Shown one piece after another: positions 13,096-25,400 of a stretch of 64,000 bases of DNA. The DNA comes from Corythucha ciliata. Its lineage: Eukaryota; Arthropoda; Insecta; Hemiptera; Tingidae. The number at the start of each line of letters is the position of its first letter. The stretch's first letter is position 1. The notes beneath the pieces were generated by a model, which was given only the letters and a program-made list of their open reading frames with translations, was not told the origin of the DNA and did no database searches. A program made the position numbers and the translations under genes. The DNA lies in assembly GCA_038030265.1 (NCBI GenBank), contig CM075937.1, positions 33,398,198-33,462,197 on the forward strand, read 5' to 3'.

Positions 13096-13343
13096 GAATT
13101 CTCCTCTCCTCCAATTCAAGAACTAATTTGTACAGCCGTATTTGCAGTCTTCTTTATTGTGGGCGTATGAATTTAGGGCATGAACAGTGATCCCTTGAAT
13201 GACACGACTGTTGTGTCGTTTGCAGTGCGAGGAGTCATTTGCTGAGGAGGGGTAACTGTTCGTGCCCGAAATGGTTGCGACCTCAATAAAGAAGACTGCA
13301 AATACGGTTGTAATTAGTTCTTGAATTGGAGGAGAGGAGAATT
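13096..13343. mobile_element. Hairpin MITE, ~248 bp, nested
   Basis: Arms of about 65 bp: GAATTCTCCTCTCCTCCAAT to GCAGTCTTCTTTATTG, and the inverse at 13279-13343. The centre holds a second hairpin around GACACGACTGTTGTGTC. Confidence 0.75.
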
Positions 13344-13926
13344 TACGGAGGGGCAACCGCTAGAAGAGGGAGGTGGATTCAGTAATATCAATTTGGATAA
13401 CCTTGAAAAATTTGCTGAGTCAGGGAAAAGTCAGGGAATTTTGTTCTGGGGAAGCTGTAGACACCCTGGTATAGAAAAATGAGTGGGGTCCATTTGAAAT
13501 AGCCAAATCCTTGAAATTGGTTTGATAAAGTGACCCAAACCAGAGAAATTATGTTTAAAGAAGAGAAATCTCAAATTGGGGTTTTAAATCGCTAAGTCCT
13601 AGAAATTTGGTGTTTCAAGTGCCCGACAGATTGTATTTGAGCATGTTCCTAAATTCATCGATGGACCCATTGATGGATTTGGATTAGGTTACAAAACTAA
13701 CACATGATAAATGTGGGGGAGCGCTAAATCACGATGGAAATTCCTACTCATCTGCTGAATTTTGAAACAGGCCCTTTTTACTTGAGGGAAACCTCGCGAA
13801 ATTGGCTTTTGAAGGAACCAAAATCACGAAATTTGCTTTTTAGTCGAGCCAATTTCTCGAAATTGTCTGTAGCCTGCCACCGCAGTTCAGAGACCGACAA
13901 TTTTCTACTCGAGGTTGAATTAATAG

Positions 13927-14078
13927 TAGGTCTATTCGTTTGTCGTCCCGGACTACTCCAAGCAGCACGAAATTTTGCAACCTCGCGGGTTATCATGTGA
14001 AATAACGCGAAAAAATAATGAGAGGTTAGTACTTTCAGTGCTAATAGTGCAGCTCCGGACGACAAACGAATAGACCTA
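13927..14078. mobile_element. Hairpin MITE, ~152 bp
   Basis: TIR of about 27 bp, AGGTCTATTCGTTTGTCGTC, with the inverse GACGACAAACGAATAGACCT. Confidence 0.65.
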
Positions 14079-14079
14079 T

Positions 14080-15341
14080 TGTATCGGTCAAGTTTATGAA
14101 TTGAAAAATATCTTTCCGCGTACAACTCCTCGTTTCAGCCGCTTCTTTGGAGCGCTTTTGACGACTACTTATACTGAGTTGAGCAGACTACAGTCGTTTC
14201 ATTGGCCAGACTAGCACTTTCCATAAAGAGCGCAATTACGTTCAGTTTAATCTGATACTAATCGCAAAAAAATGCCCTCAGTTTCATGACCCTATCTCCT
14301 AAATTTTGAATATTTGCCATTCTACAGCCAAATAGTCATTTTTAGGGGCTTTCGGGTCTTTTTTGTAGTTCGAGCTTTTTTTTTGACTGGAAATCTTCTG
14401 GTGTTGAAAATTGCTCATTTTGGCCCACTTCAAGGGCAGAGCCTTCTGAAGATATTGCTGGACACTTTGAAATAATGATCCCAAATCTTGAAAGTCGTCC
14501 GTCAAAGCCCATCTCATTTTAGCAAAAATGAGCTACATTGAAAATTGGGCGAAACCGTGTCGTACCTTTTAATTTCACGGCCCGGATTTTGACACGGAAT
14601 TGAAACGGATTTTTGATCAGAACGCTTTGATGTAACCTTCAATTTTCTTATTTGCCCAAACCGAGAAGCAGTGCTGACAGTGCCTGAGCGACTGACGACG
14701 ACATTGTGAACAGAAACTGCGGTCTCGCACTAAATAAAAAAATATTTTGGATCGACTCATCTTCTGGATTTTTGTCTTAAAAAGAGTTTGGGCTGAAGCA
14801 GGTAGGTAGGAAGTTGAAGATTTTAAGAAAACCTCTGACTAAAAACAAAATGCTTGGTTAAGGTATGCATTCAAACCTAAACAAAGTTTTGTTATGTACT
14901 GCTCGAGAACATGCTGGGTAGTGGACGTATGTGTTCCAAATGAATATGTGTAAATTGTTGAATTTTAAGCCATAGGTACATTGTTAATGGTTTCCTTCTT
15001 CTTTTGTGTGCATGTGTGAGCCCAAAATGTGTCTAACTTCATCATTGATTCTGACTTGCTCTCAAATTCCTGCTCGTATCTGCATCCTTCCACATTTCGT
15101 GACTTTTATTATAATTATTTTTAAATGTATTATTTATAAGCGTACTCGACAATTTTTTGTTTTCAAACCGTAGGAGATAGCTATGAGCTATGACACAGCT
15201 ATATCATAGGATATCCCAAAGAATAACAATTCATTGGACAGCTTAATGTTTCTGTTTCCTAGAATGCCCACAGAAATAGAAACAAGACGTACAAGAGCGT
15301 AATTATCCTAGGAATAAATGCAACGATTAAACTACCCTTAA
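14080..15341. other. No gene recognised
   Basis: Non-coding, without clear repeats by eye. Confidence 0.45.
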
Positions 15342-15482
15342 GGCCCTTTCACTCTAGGAGAAAAAAGACGCCGACGCGCGATCCGGCGCTTTTTTTCTCG
15401 GGGGACTCTCGCGTACACGTCCAATGTGAAAGGCTTCATAGAGTTCTATGTGTTTTACTGCAAGAGTCGGACGCTGAAGTCA
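15342..15482 (+). mobile_element. MITE fragment (left part)
   Basis: Starts AAGGCCCTTTCACTCTAGGA and runs to GAGTCGGACGCTGAAG. Its missing right end is seen in the fragment at 19491-19577, which overlaps it by about 45 bp and ends in the inverse terminus. Confidence 0.55.
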
Positions 15483-15944
15483 GTTAGTCCCATCCCAAGT
15501 ACAATTTTTCGTGCTCAAATTCTACGCAACACAATTTAGAAGATTAAATCCATCTCCAGAAGATGAAACAAAACAGAACAGTAACGAGTTTTTGCTGAGC
15601 TTTCCCTCGTCTTTCATCACATAATAACACGTTTTGCTTTTTTTAAGGTTCGAATCATTCCTTATTTACATTTCCTTTCAAAATGAACGTTTTTATCGTT
15701 ATTTCAAAAGAAGCTAATCATTTTTCTTAGCACGGATCGATTTTCTTTGCCGATCATCTTCAGCATTGGATTATAGGATAGGAAACCATCAAGTTAGTTA
15801 GTCCCTGAAAGTTATTAACGCACCTGAGTAAGAAAATGGATGTCGCAGTTGAGTATCTACCTATAATTAAATAATTCGAGGAAAGAGAGTGAATTTTAAG
15901 GGGGCCTTTAAAGTTCTCTCTGGCCGAAATTTGAACCAAGGGCA

Positions 15945-16005
15945 ACTAGAGCGCATATAGAATTTCCAGGAGATTCAAACGAGACCTTGAAATCCGTAGG
16001 ACTGG
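15945..16005 (+). mobile_element. Half copy of the 35.6-kb MITE
   Basis: AATTTCCAGGAGATTCAAAC followed by GAGACCTTGAAATCCG matches the right arm of the MITE at 35588-35812. Confidence 0.5.
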
Positions 16006-16009
16006 TGCT

Positions 16010-17414
16010 GAAATAAGACGAGAAAATATAAAATTGGTGCCGTGATACCTGGGTGGGTTGATTGATGGGGGTCCAGGGTTCATCTATGCGTGTGCAACTC
16101 CAATGGCGAAGTGTGCCCCATTTGTATTTGTAAAACCCTCAAGTTGAAGGAAATTTTGTGGGGGTCATACGCCCAAACTTTTGGTTTTACGACGATGAGT
16201 TTATTACATAAATTGTGGGAAATCGCCTCTGTTGAGCAGTTTTGCCGAAAAAATGAGTTGAATAGTAGATATTACACCTAGTCAAAAAACTGTTTTTAGG
16301 CACGATTTTGCCAGTATGGCGGCGCGAGTGGCAAAGGTGCGAGGTGGCACACACCTAATGCGATCACCGTTAAAAATGGCGTTGGATCCAGCCCTTTAGT
16401 CTATCTTGATGCGTAAATGATTCTAGTGCAAGAAAGGCTAATTTTGTGCCGTTTCTGACTGTCCATATAGCCCTTTTAATGGATACGGCTATAAAAGATC
16501 ATTAAATTAAAATTCTGTATTAGGTGTATTGTTTATTGTTGTCGTGTCGGTATTTTTTTCTTATCTTCGAGGTGCGCTTTGTGATTTATGCGAGGTGGTT
16601 CAGCCTCTTAATGTGCGCAGTTTCCAATTTCTCATTTAAATAAGGGAGGTCAAGTGTGTTAATTCAGCAATACAGGTACGCAGTTTCAAGTTAGTTTTAG
16701 CATGAATAGTGTCAAAATCTGCAAGCTCTCGGTATTTTCTCGAGAGTATTGTGATCAAAAATCTCGGTCGATTGACTCCTTCTCTAAACTTGACGCCGAC
16801 AGCTAGTAAAGGAAAAGGCAAACCTTCCGGAACTCGAAATGTAGACACCTATTCAGCTCAGTGTTTCGACACGTCCAAGTGCTGTCGGGTTTGAGTTTTC
16901 TCAAAGGGCAATACCTATTGAAAGCTTGTGTATGCACGTTGTCCAACAACGAATTTATCCGAAGCCCGAACTTTTACCTCAAGGCATTCTGGCTTTTACC
17001 TACACAACGAATTCCTATTCGTGAACTACCTATTCAGCCTATGATTGAAAAGTAAAGCATACGTTTCGTTTATTAAACGAAATCCGCTATCTCGCCGAGA
17101 TTTTTAATAAATGATATTTATGAATATGACGTGCCCCACCCCGTCAAGAGGCCACGAGCCGCCACTGGTCACAGTTATTAACCGTGTCTCTGAAGCCTTG
17201 AAGTGTGTAGAATACTGGTGCCCGTCAACGCGCCTGGGTCTCGCCATCTCCAAACCACAACACTCGCCTCCCTGGCACATCCGTCTCAATCCATTTCACA
17301 CCTGACTGCTCCAGTTCAATGTTGACTGACCCCTCAATGTCCGACCGGGTTGATGGCCAAGCGGATGCACTCAGTATCTCATGGCATTTGCACTTGCATG
17401 GATTGTAGAAAGAG
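16010..17414. other. No gene recognised
   Basis: Contains a short palindrome TTTCGTTTATTAAACGAAA near 17065. Nothing else supported. Confidence 0.45.
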
Positions 17415-17956
17415 GCAAACCCATGAAAACTGGATTTCGAATTAGCAGAAATATGTGAGATTGGAATCTGAAGGAGACGCAAATTCGCGAAATTGGGTTT
17501 TGAAATAGTGAAAACCCGCAAGTCTTGGCGTATGTAAGAGCGAAAATCACGAAATGTCGGGTTCGAATGATTCGAATCTAGGAATTTGGTTTTTGAAAGG
17601 GCCAAATTAATTTTCTGATTAGCCAAACCTCTGCGAAACTGATTCCATTAAGGGTTAAAACCACGGAAATTGGGGGTTTAAAGCGTGAAAATTCCTTAAT
17701 TATAGGGGTTTCAATTAGCAAAAAGACTTTTGAAGGTGCAAGATCTGACAGATTTGGTTATACGTAGATAGGGGGAGAATCTAGGAAGAAATTTTCAAGC
17801 TCCGTGGCCAAATAATTCGTTTCCTAATTTGAACGACTAACATTTTCTCGGTTGAATATACTGTAGTTTACGTCGCAAAATTATTCGTTTTCCGCATGTT
17901 TGACCGTTTCCGGTCACCTTTTTTTCGAGTTATACATGCTTCTTAAGTTGGCCATC

Positions 17957-18410
17957 AAGCGTGCCTTGATGGTGTAATGGATACAATATTCGCTTTGCAA
18001 CCCAGCGGGCCTGGGTTCGAATCCAGCTACTGCCCATTACACTATAAGGCTGCGGCGAGCTGTGACACGGCTCACTCGGCTTCGAGTGGGCGTTCACGGC
18101 GGAGCGCGTATGACAAACCGCGCATCGACCGAAACGCCCGCGCAGTACGGGTGTAAGGTGCATAGCTGGTGGAGTTACAGGGTATGGTGTAAGAGCCGTA
18201 AGAGCTTAGGCGCCAGCGGACTCGGATCAACCGAGCCGCGGGCTCGGATCGATTTTCACGATTCGCTGGTGGGTCCCCTCCCCCCAGATCTTTCTGGTTC
18301 GTTATTCCATTATTGTTCTGGTAAGTTGAACGTACCATATCCGGCTTGTATGCCGGATCATGCGATGCTATGCAGAGTGCGTGCAGGGAACATAGTGGCC
18401 CATTGTTTGT
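17957..18410 (+). mobile_element. tRNA-derived SINE, GC-rich
   Basis: An A-box-like TGGTGTAATGGATA and a B-box GGTTCGAATCC are spaced as in a tRNA, with a TCGCT/AGCGG anticodon-type stem. They are followed by about 370 bp of unusually GC- and CpG-rich body (GAGCGCGTATGACAAACCGC) unlike the AT-rich surroundings. The end is not sharply defined and no tail repeat was identified. Confidence 0.6.
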
Positions 18411-18560
18411 AGAAAGGCGATGTTTTTAGGCCATTATGTTTAGTTAGGAATAGGTACATTACAACGGTGCGATAAAAACATCAATTCCTAATTTAAAGGG
18501 GTATTCATGCTCCGAAGTTTAACATATGTTATCGACCTAAACCCTGTTCTTTCGTATTTT

Positions 18561-18712
18561 AAGGCCCATTTTCACCAACAAAATTGATCTCGTATAAAGT
18601 TGATCGCGATTAGTTGCCAATGACGACCCATATGAATTCTGATATAAGTGTTTACATTGTAATCGTTATTGGTTGTTGATCGTGGTTTAAGAAGTTGGTG
18701 AAATCGGGCCTT
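18561..18712. mobile_element. Hairpin MITE, ~152 bp (nested)
   Basis: AAGGCCCATTTTCACCAAC and inverse GTTGGTGAAATCGGGCCTT, with TA on both sides. Confidence 0.7.
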
Positions 18713-18718
18713 ATAGAG

Positions 18719-18850
18719 TTCCCCATTTGCGTAAAATTCTGCAACGGGGTAATTCATTTCCACCCGTTTTCTCCATTAACATATGATTTAATTCAGACAA
18801 GACGGGTGGAAATGAACTGCCCAAATGCAGAATTTTGTGCAAATGGGGAA
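18719..18850. mobile_element. Hairpin MITE, ~132 bp (nested)
   Basis: Arms of about 50 bp: TTCCCCATTTGCGTAAAATT ... CATTTCCACCCGT, and the inverse. Confidence 0.75.
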
Positions 18851-19218
18851 CGCTGTTAGTGATCAGTTTATCCGTTTCTATGGCCTTACCCATCTGTTCG
18901 GAATTTAGCATAATAACAAATACAAGGTTTAACATTTTTCATGAATACCCCTTATATAACTTCCAAAAAGTTTAGAGTATATGTGGAGTCGCGTGTATAA
19001 CGGGGTTTTTATTGTCTCTAGGAAGAAGCAAGGAAATAGTAGCAGGCAGATACTTTGGGGAAAAAAATCACTGATTGTCTTGTAAACTAGCGAATAGCAA
19101 GGTCATCATTTTTAGTGGGAATACGGAATGATTCATGGAAAACTCTATAATAGTTTCCCTTTTCTCTCTCTCTCACACAAACTTACACCCGATATAATTT
19201 TTTTTGTCCCACTATTCA

Positions 19219-19403
19219 GGTGTTCCTTCACCGTGCGGAAGCAGAGTTTTGAGGAGTGACGGATTATTATGTGTGTCAGCATGCCGCTGGCTCTTTCCAG
19301 CGATGAAATCCAAGGAGTACTTAAACTATGTGATCCTGGCTCGACGGGTTTCGTCTCGATGGAATATTTCACTCAATTGGCTCGAGCTCACTCTTCGAAT
19401 CCG
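19219..19403 (+). CDS. EF-hand gene, exon with start codon
   Basis: An acceptor (CCCACTATTCAG) ends at about 19218. An untranslated stretch follows, with an in-frame TGA 12 nt before the first ATG at 19269. A second in-frame ATG is at 19281. Both have A at -3, so either could initiate; the first is preferred only because it comes first. The 45 codons to 19403 encode the first EF-hand (loop DPGSTGFVSMEYF, with E at loop position 11) and end in phase 0 at the donor GTAAAT. The upstream acceptor implies at least one earlier non-coding exon. Confidence 0.7.
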
Positions 19404-22400
19404 GTAAATTTGATTTCATTTATTTATTTACTTATTCCACTGTCCAATATGTACATACAGAGGATAGCGCCTTGCAATAATGTGTGCTATTTAAGAGTTC
19501 TACGTGTTTTTACCGCACGAGTAGGACGCTGAAGCTGCGCGTCGGCGTCTTTTTTCTCCTAGTGTGAGAGGGGCCTAGGGTTCTGAGCTATATAGTCCGT
19601 CCGAGTTTACTACCATGCGTATAAGGGTCATCTACTAAATGGGGAAAGATTTTGGAGTGCTACCTCCGTCATACTGTCTGTCTTTGTGACCGTTCAAATT
19701 TCCTGAGACCGTAATTTTCTCCTGAAACACTCCACGAGTACCACGCAGTGCTTCCATGTTCCCTATAAAGACATGCAAGTTCCAATAAAAATCTCGTTCC
19801 AGCATGTAAGAGTGTATTTCTTTTTTCCTCCTTCAAAACTTGAGCACGGTGCGTAAAGCACCGTTGATCTGATACCTCAAGGTAGAATTTCCTCTTTTTC
19901 CCTAACGAATGTGATGGTCAGAAAACAAAAAGCACAAAATTCCACTATGGTGTTTATTATTTCCAGGGACATGGAAGTAAAGCGAACTGTGTGGCTCAAA
20001 CAATTTATTTTATCGTATCCTGGCTATTTACTTTTTGTCGACTCTTTTCTTCGAAGAACCGATATACTTCCTTTGGAGTTCGAAAAAGATAAGGAATTGA
20101 TGATGCCCTCTTCGAGAGGCAATTACTTCTACCTCCAGACAGTTTCGGGCTTTTGATAATAGAAAAAGTCGTCCTGTACAAAAAAGAGGATCAATCACAA
20201 ATACCGTAGGAGGAGGAAGCTAGCCTGATGATGACGCTTGGAATTATACCATGAAGTTTTTCTAAAATGTCACAAGGGAGTAATTCTGTCTGTAAGGGTG
20301 GGGAAAGGGATTTAATGGACGAAGGAAAAAAGTAGCAAAACAAACTGGCAATTAACATGTCTCGAGTCTAGTGTTTGGAAGACTCGACGCTGTCCTAAAT
20401 GTATCGCTTGGATACTCTTCCATCCGCTAAGTAAAAAATAATGATAATAATTGTTTTCGCTACTGCCCCAGTCTGGCTCTTGGGATGGGGAGGTGCTGAC
20501 GTTTTTCTATCATCTTTGTTCCTCTGGCTGAAACAAAAGCATTGTTTTTTTTTTTTTTTTTGTTTTTTTTTTTTTTTTTAAATCAAAAAGTACAAAAAAT
20601 TTGGAGACGAGAGGCCTAATTTTCCACTGGAACCCATTTTAAGTCGGCAAATCAGCCGGCTTCCAGGATGAGCCAATTTTGTTTTCGATTCGTTTTCTTG
20701 ATCGTACAAGACAATGAAAACCTAACCAGAGCTGCAAAAGAGCGTACAATTCACAATTAATTACAACTTCTATTCGCACCATGGTTATTGTTAGGAAAAA
20801 AGAAACAAAAAAAACTCCGTTGAGCTCCCGCTTTCCCACTTATACAACAAATAATTGTTGTTGCCTATGAGCTGGCGGTAGGAACGTGAGGAGGAGTGGC
20901 TGATACGTACGTACGCGGTCGAGGTTTTCTTTTCCCGCACCTCTATTATTCCCTAAAATACAAAATAACGTATTTTATCCTTCTTCTTGGAGTGTCAATC
21001 GCTTGGAGGCCCTAAAACTTATATAAGCAATGCTTACACATTTTTTTTTTTTACAAGAATGATATGTTTTTAATTATAATCTTAATCTAAAGCCATTGTG
21101 CGTTAAAATAAGAAACAAGTTTCTACTTTCACCTAGCGTCCTCAAATCATTATCGTATAACATTTTGCAACAAGATGAGGGACGCAATTACAACCTGCCA
21201 CTTGTACACAGACAACATACTGCTTACTATTATAAAGCGTATCACTCGTGAGTAAATCCATGTTTTGAAACGAAAAGATTAATTTAAAAATAAAGATAAC
21301 CATCTCAAAGAAATCATCGTAGCAAAAGAGATATGAAAAGTTTCCTAAAGCGGCCCATACACGTACAATAATATTGCGCAATAATAGGGGTTGTACAATA
21401 AAATTGAACGTTTGTGGGTTGTATTGATGGGTTGCAGAATATAATGAACAACCTATTTTTTTATCCCTAAACATCTGGAAACGAAATATTGTACAAATTT
21501 ATTGCACGTCTATGGACCCCTTTAACATGAGATAATTTGCGTTTAAATTGGGTTGACTGGTAATTGGTTCGTTACTAGAAAACTTTGGCTAAGGTACCTT
21601 TAAAGACAAGTAGGCGCATACGGCGCCATGTTCGTTTTTATCAGTTTAATAAGAATGGTTGGGGGTGGTTTGTTGACATCCAAAAAACATCAACAAAAGG
21701 TGGATTTTACAAGACTGATAATTGATAAGAGCGAACATGGTGTCTGTGATTTTACCTGTCTGATCAGAGATTCTCTACTTTGGCTACTGATAACAAAAAG
21801 TACAGATAGCTATTGGCTACTGAAAGGTATACGTGCAAACAACTGGTTTGAAATTTTGCGAAGGATGGTGACATGGTGATTTTGAGTCTATTGTTTGCGA
21901 AGAACCAATTTTTACACTTTCCAGCCGGTTTCAAGCAGCCCAAATGTGTGTTTGCCAACTGCTAGCTCTGTTGTGAGCCCCTTACCCAGGAAAAATGTCT
22001 GGCAATCTCAGAAGTGTCATCTCCTAGACCACAAAAAACGTCCTGCGCAGGTTCCCAGATACGATCAAATACGGGCCGGCGGGCCCCCGGACTAAACGGT
22101 GTTCGTGAACAAAATCGAGTACGAGCAGACTTTATATTCGTAATACACGACCTCAAAAAGGTTGTTTTCGGCATGCCGTCGGTCTGTCTGCATCAGACAT
22201 GTTCTTCTCGTACCGAAATGTCGTTTTCAGTCAGAGCGCGAATTTCGAATTTATTGGCCTCGAGGCAACGAGCGACCGTGTTCCTTCTAACCAGCAATAA
22301 CTCAGCAGGGGTTTGGAGCAATTTTTATTCAAAGTTAATTAAACACCAAATTTCGCAGTTGTTAGCAGGACTCGAAAAGCCAATTTCGTGGGTCTGGGCA

Positions 22401-25400
22401 TTATCAATTTCGTGGGGTTTATCTCTCAAAAAAATTAATTTGTGAGTTTGGTTCTTCAAAACCTCCAATTCCGTCGCTGGGTTTAGCCTTTTTAGGTTTT
22501 GTGACTAAGGAGACTGAGGATTAACAAGAGACTTTAAGGGAAGGGGGAGTTGCACGAGTACGATTATTCGACCCCCCTCCAATCATCTCTCTTCTACTAC
22601 TCGGCATACATTTTCTCGCCTTATTTCTGCACCCCCCACTCCCGCAAACAACAGAGCATGATAATGATGAGCATGCTGCCGTGTCTATCCTTACGGGGCA
22701 CGGCTCATTCAACGCTAAGTTATGGTTTTTCTGGCGGCGGGACTCTCCAATTATGCCCGAGGTGGGAACCGCCGGCCACGTGTTTCGTCACTGCAGTCTC
22801 CACGGGGATCTGCGGCGGATGATATGGTATGGGTAAATATTTCGGGGGCTTCTTAAAGGACACGGTGGAAAGAAATGGTGGACCAAGAAACACCTTCTTC
22901 GTCGAAACGACTTCTGTCGTGAACTACCAGTTTTACCCCACGCGAGGTTTTGTGGTTAAATTAATGTGTTTGTGGCTACAAAAATGCATATATATTTCCT
23001 CTTTCTCCTGTGTTTAACTATGTATTTAACCCTGTAAGGATACTGGAATTTTGGATTGATTGATAATCTGCCCCGCCCTCCAGCAAACAAAACAATTGAA
23101 AAAAGTATTTTGCCCTGACTTTAGTGAGGGCGAAAAGACACAAAAAGATCCATAGTTGCGTCTAAGTGAATAGCATTGAGCTTTTTTATTCCGATTGGTG
23201 CCCCCTATAGCTGGGTATACCACTATATACCCATCCCCAGGTCCGGTTCACCCGGCTTTCGTGCCACTGAGAGCAATCCCCTGTTTTTACTTCCATGTTT
23301 CCGTATGAAAAGGAACAAAGGACGTACGATAGATGCACGTGAACCTGACCCGACCCGTAACGCTAAAAACGTCGACAACGGTCCTACTCGTTTGTTTACG
23401 TTCGGTTAGCCACAATTTTCGTTTGTTTAGTGTTTCGAAACATGATTAAAATAGATGGGTGCGGCCAACTTCACGTAACCCGACCCATGAACGAAACCGT
23501 TAGTTTAGCGTCATTTCCAGTCTTAATATAGTTTGTTTACGATTGTTTAGCCAAAGTTTTCACATTCACTCAGTTGGACTTCAGTGTGAACGCACCTTTA
23601 GGTACAGGTTTCGGCTTTCGCCATTCTCAACCATTGAAAGAGAGTGGGACTGTTTGACGGAATTTTGCACAGTTAAAATGGTTTTCTCCGTCCTTCCATG
23701 CCGTGTTTGAGCGAAAATTTTCCCGACTACCCTAAACTTTTCCCTAGTGGGTAAGTATGTCTAATGGAATAATTCTTTTTCGTACTACTTATAACGAAAG
23801 AGCTTCTTTCCGCACCTAGAACCCCCTCGAAAGTGACATTTTTTCGATCTGTTACTTTATGGTTTCATATCGTAACAGTGTTACGATATGAAAACTTTGG
23901 CCTCACTTTAGCCATCTATGAAGACTGTAGGCGGACCGGCTGACGGGCTCCTTCACTGTCTTAAGCGCCCCATACACTATGCGATTGCCTGCAGGCCGTC
24001 GCCTCAAGAGGCGACCGTTCGGCCAAAATCGACGGGTATCATACACTGTCAGTCAACGATCTCACGTCCGATCCTAGCCGGTCCTACGGCCACACACCTT
24101 CAGTTTCCACGGACTGCAGTCCATGGCCTTCAGATTAACTGAAAATGTGTGGGTAACCAAGATCGACGGCCTCACGATTGCCTTCAGTTAAACTGACAGT
24201 GTGTGGGGCGCTTTATAGCTCAGCTTCGAGTGAAGCCGAGATATTGGCTTCACCCGGGTTAGGCTTGAGACAAGGTGACTAAACTTTCTATAGGTGCCGC
24301 AGATCTTCGGCCGTTACTGTCCTTCACCTATGTCACGGGCAGTCCCATCCGCCTTTGCGCTGGACCCAGTACATTATTAATTGTTATTGGGTTGTGATTT
24401 TTGAGAAATAGACCAGTCAATATAGACACAAATCGGGGTAAATCGCAAACATGCATGTAATTGATTTTTTTGTAGCGTGTTGTTAGGACCAATGAGAGCA
24501 GTTATTACTCAAGTTTGCAACCCTCAAAACCTTGTGCTTAACTCATGACACTCGAAAAACTAAGAAATTTCATCACTTTTTCTGGTTTTTTAAACAAAAA
24601 TACCAGAAGAAAGAGTTTTTCGAGCATGACCACAGTACTATACATTGTTAAAGCCAACTAAATTTGCTATAATTTAAGCCATGCCCGATCATCCTGGGTC
24701 TGTTAGTTCAGGAAATACAGTCAATCAACAAAATACCTAATCTCGCCAAAAAGCGAGATTTTATTGGTAGGGTAATTTTTCAAGACCTGTAGCACTCAAA
24801 TACACGGTGATTGGTACTTGGGTGAACAAAATGAGAGGGTTGATTGTACACCAAAAATGCAACAAAAAATTTCCTATGACCGAAAGTCAGATTTCCATTC
24901 CTAGTTCAGAAAATCAATTTGTTGTTTTTTAGCACATCACGGGTTTTCGCAACAAAAACATCTGTAACATGGGAAGTAAGCGTCCTAGGTTAAATCCAAC
25001 GACACCACTGGAAAGAGCACTCTTTTTTTTTTGTGTGAGGAAAGACATTTTGTCTAATCATAGCGAAAGATTCTTTGAGTAAACTGGGAAAATATCTGGA
25101 TGTTTTTAAAAATGTCAGTTTTTGACAACTGTTCAAAGCTAGACTACATTAGCCATGGTGCTCCCAGCACCTGGCAAGTTCCTCTAAAACTGTATGAAGT
25201 AACTCAGTTTAATACTTCGTGCTTATTTTATATTTTACTCCTGTCCTTTGCAATTTCTTGATAAAAATTCATTGTTACACCAAAAAATGAGGCAATTAGG
25301 CCCATTTCGAGTGCCTACAAGAAGATCAAGAGCCATTCCCAAAACTTTTTTTTCAGCTTAATTCACTTTTCCTATGCTAATCTATGAGGACAGGCAAATA

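Larger units (their letters stand above)
12519..13468. mobile_element. TIR element CAGGGTGTCTACAG, ~950 bp
   Basis: The left end CAGGGTGTCTACAGACCTTA and the right end CTGTAGACACCCTG are inverted. Both ends carry GGGAA/GTCAGGGAA subterminal motifs, as in a transposon family widespread in animals. GTATA flanks both ends and may be a target duplication. Two hairpin MITEs (12821-13051 and 13096-13343) are nested inside. No transposase. Confidence 0.6.
18496..18953. mobile_element. MITE with two MITEs inside
   Basis: Termini AAGGGGTATTCATG and inverse; subterminal TTTAAC matches too. The interior is almost filled by the two hairpins at 18561-18712 and 18719-18850. Confidence 0.6.

Noticed and set aside
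13778..14125. 115-codon minus-strand ORF
   Set aside because: Spans a hairpin MITE and family-A units; no domain.
17225..17626. 133-codon minus-strand ORF
   Set aside because: Largely made of family-A minisatellite read in one frame (repeated FR.SK..F patterns).
22014..22445. 143-codon plus-strand ORF
   Set aside because: No domain or low-complexity pattern typical of a protein; its end overlaps an inverted minisatellite patch.
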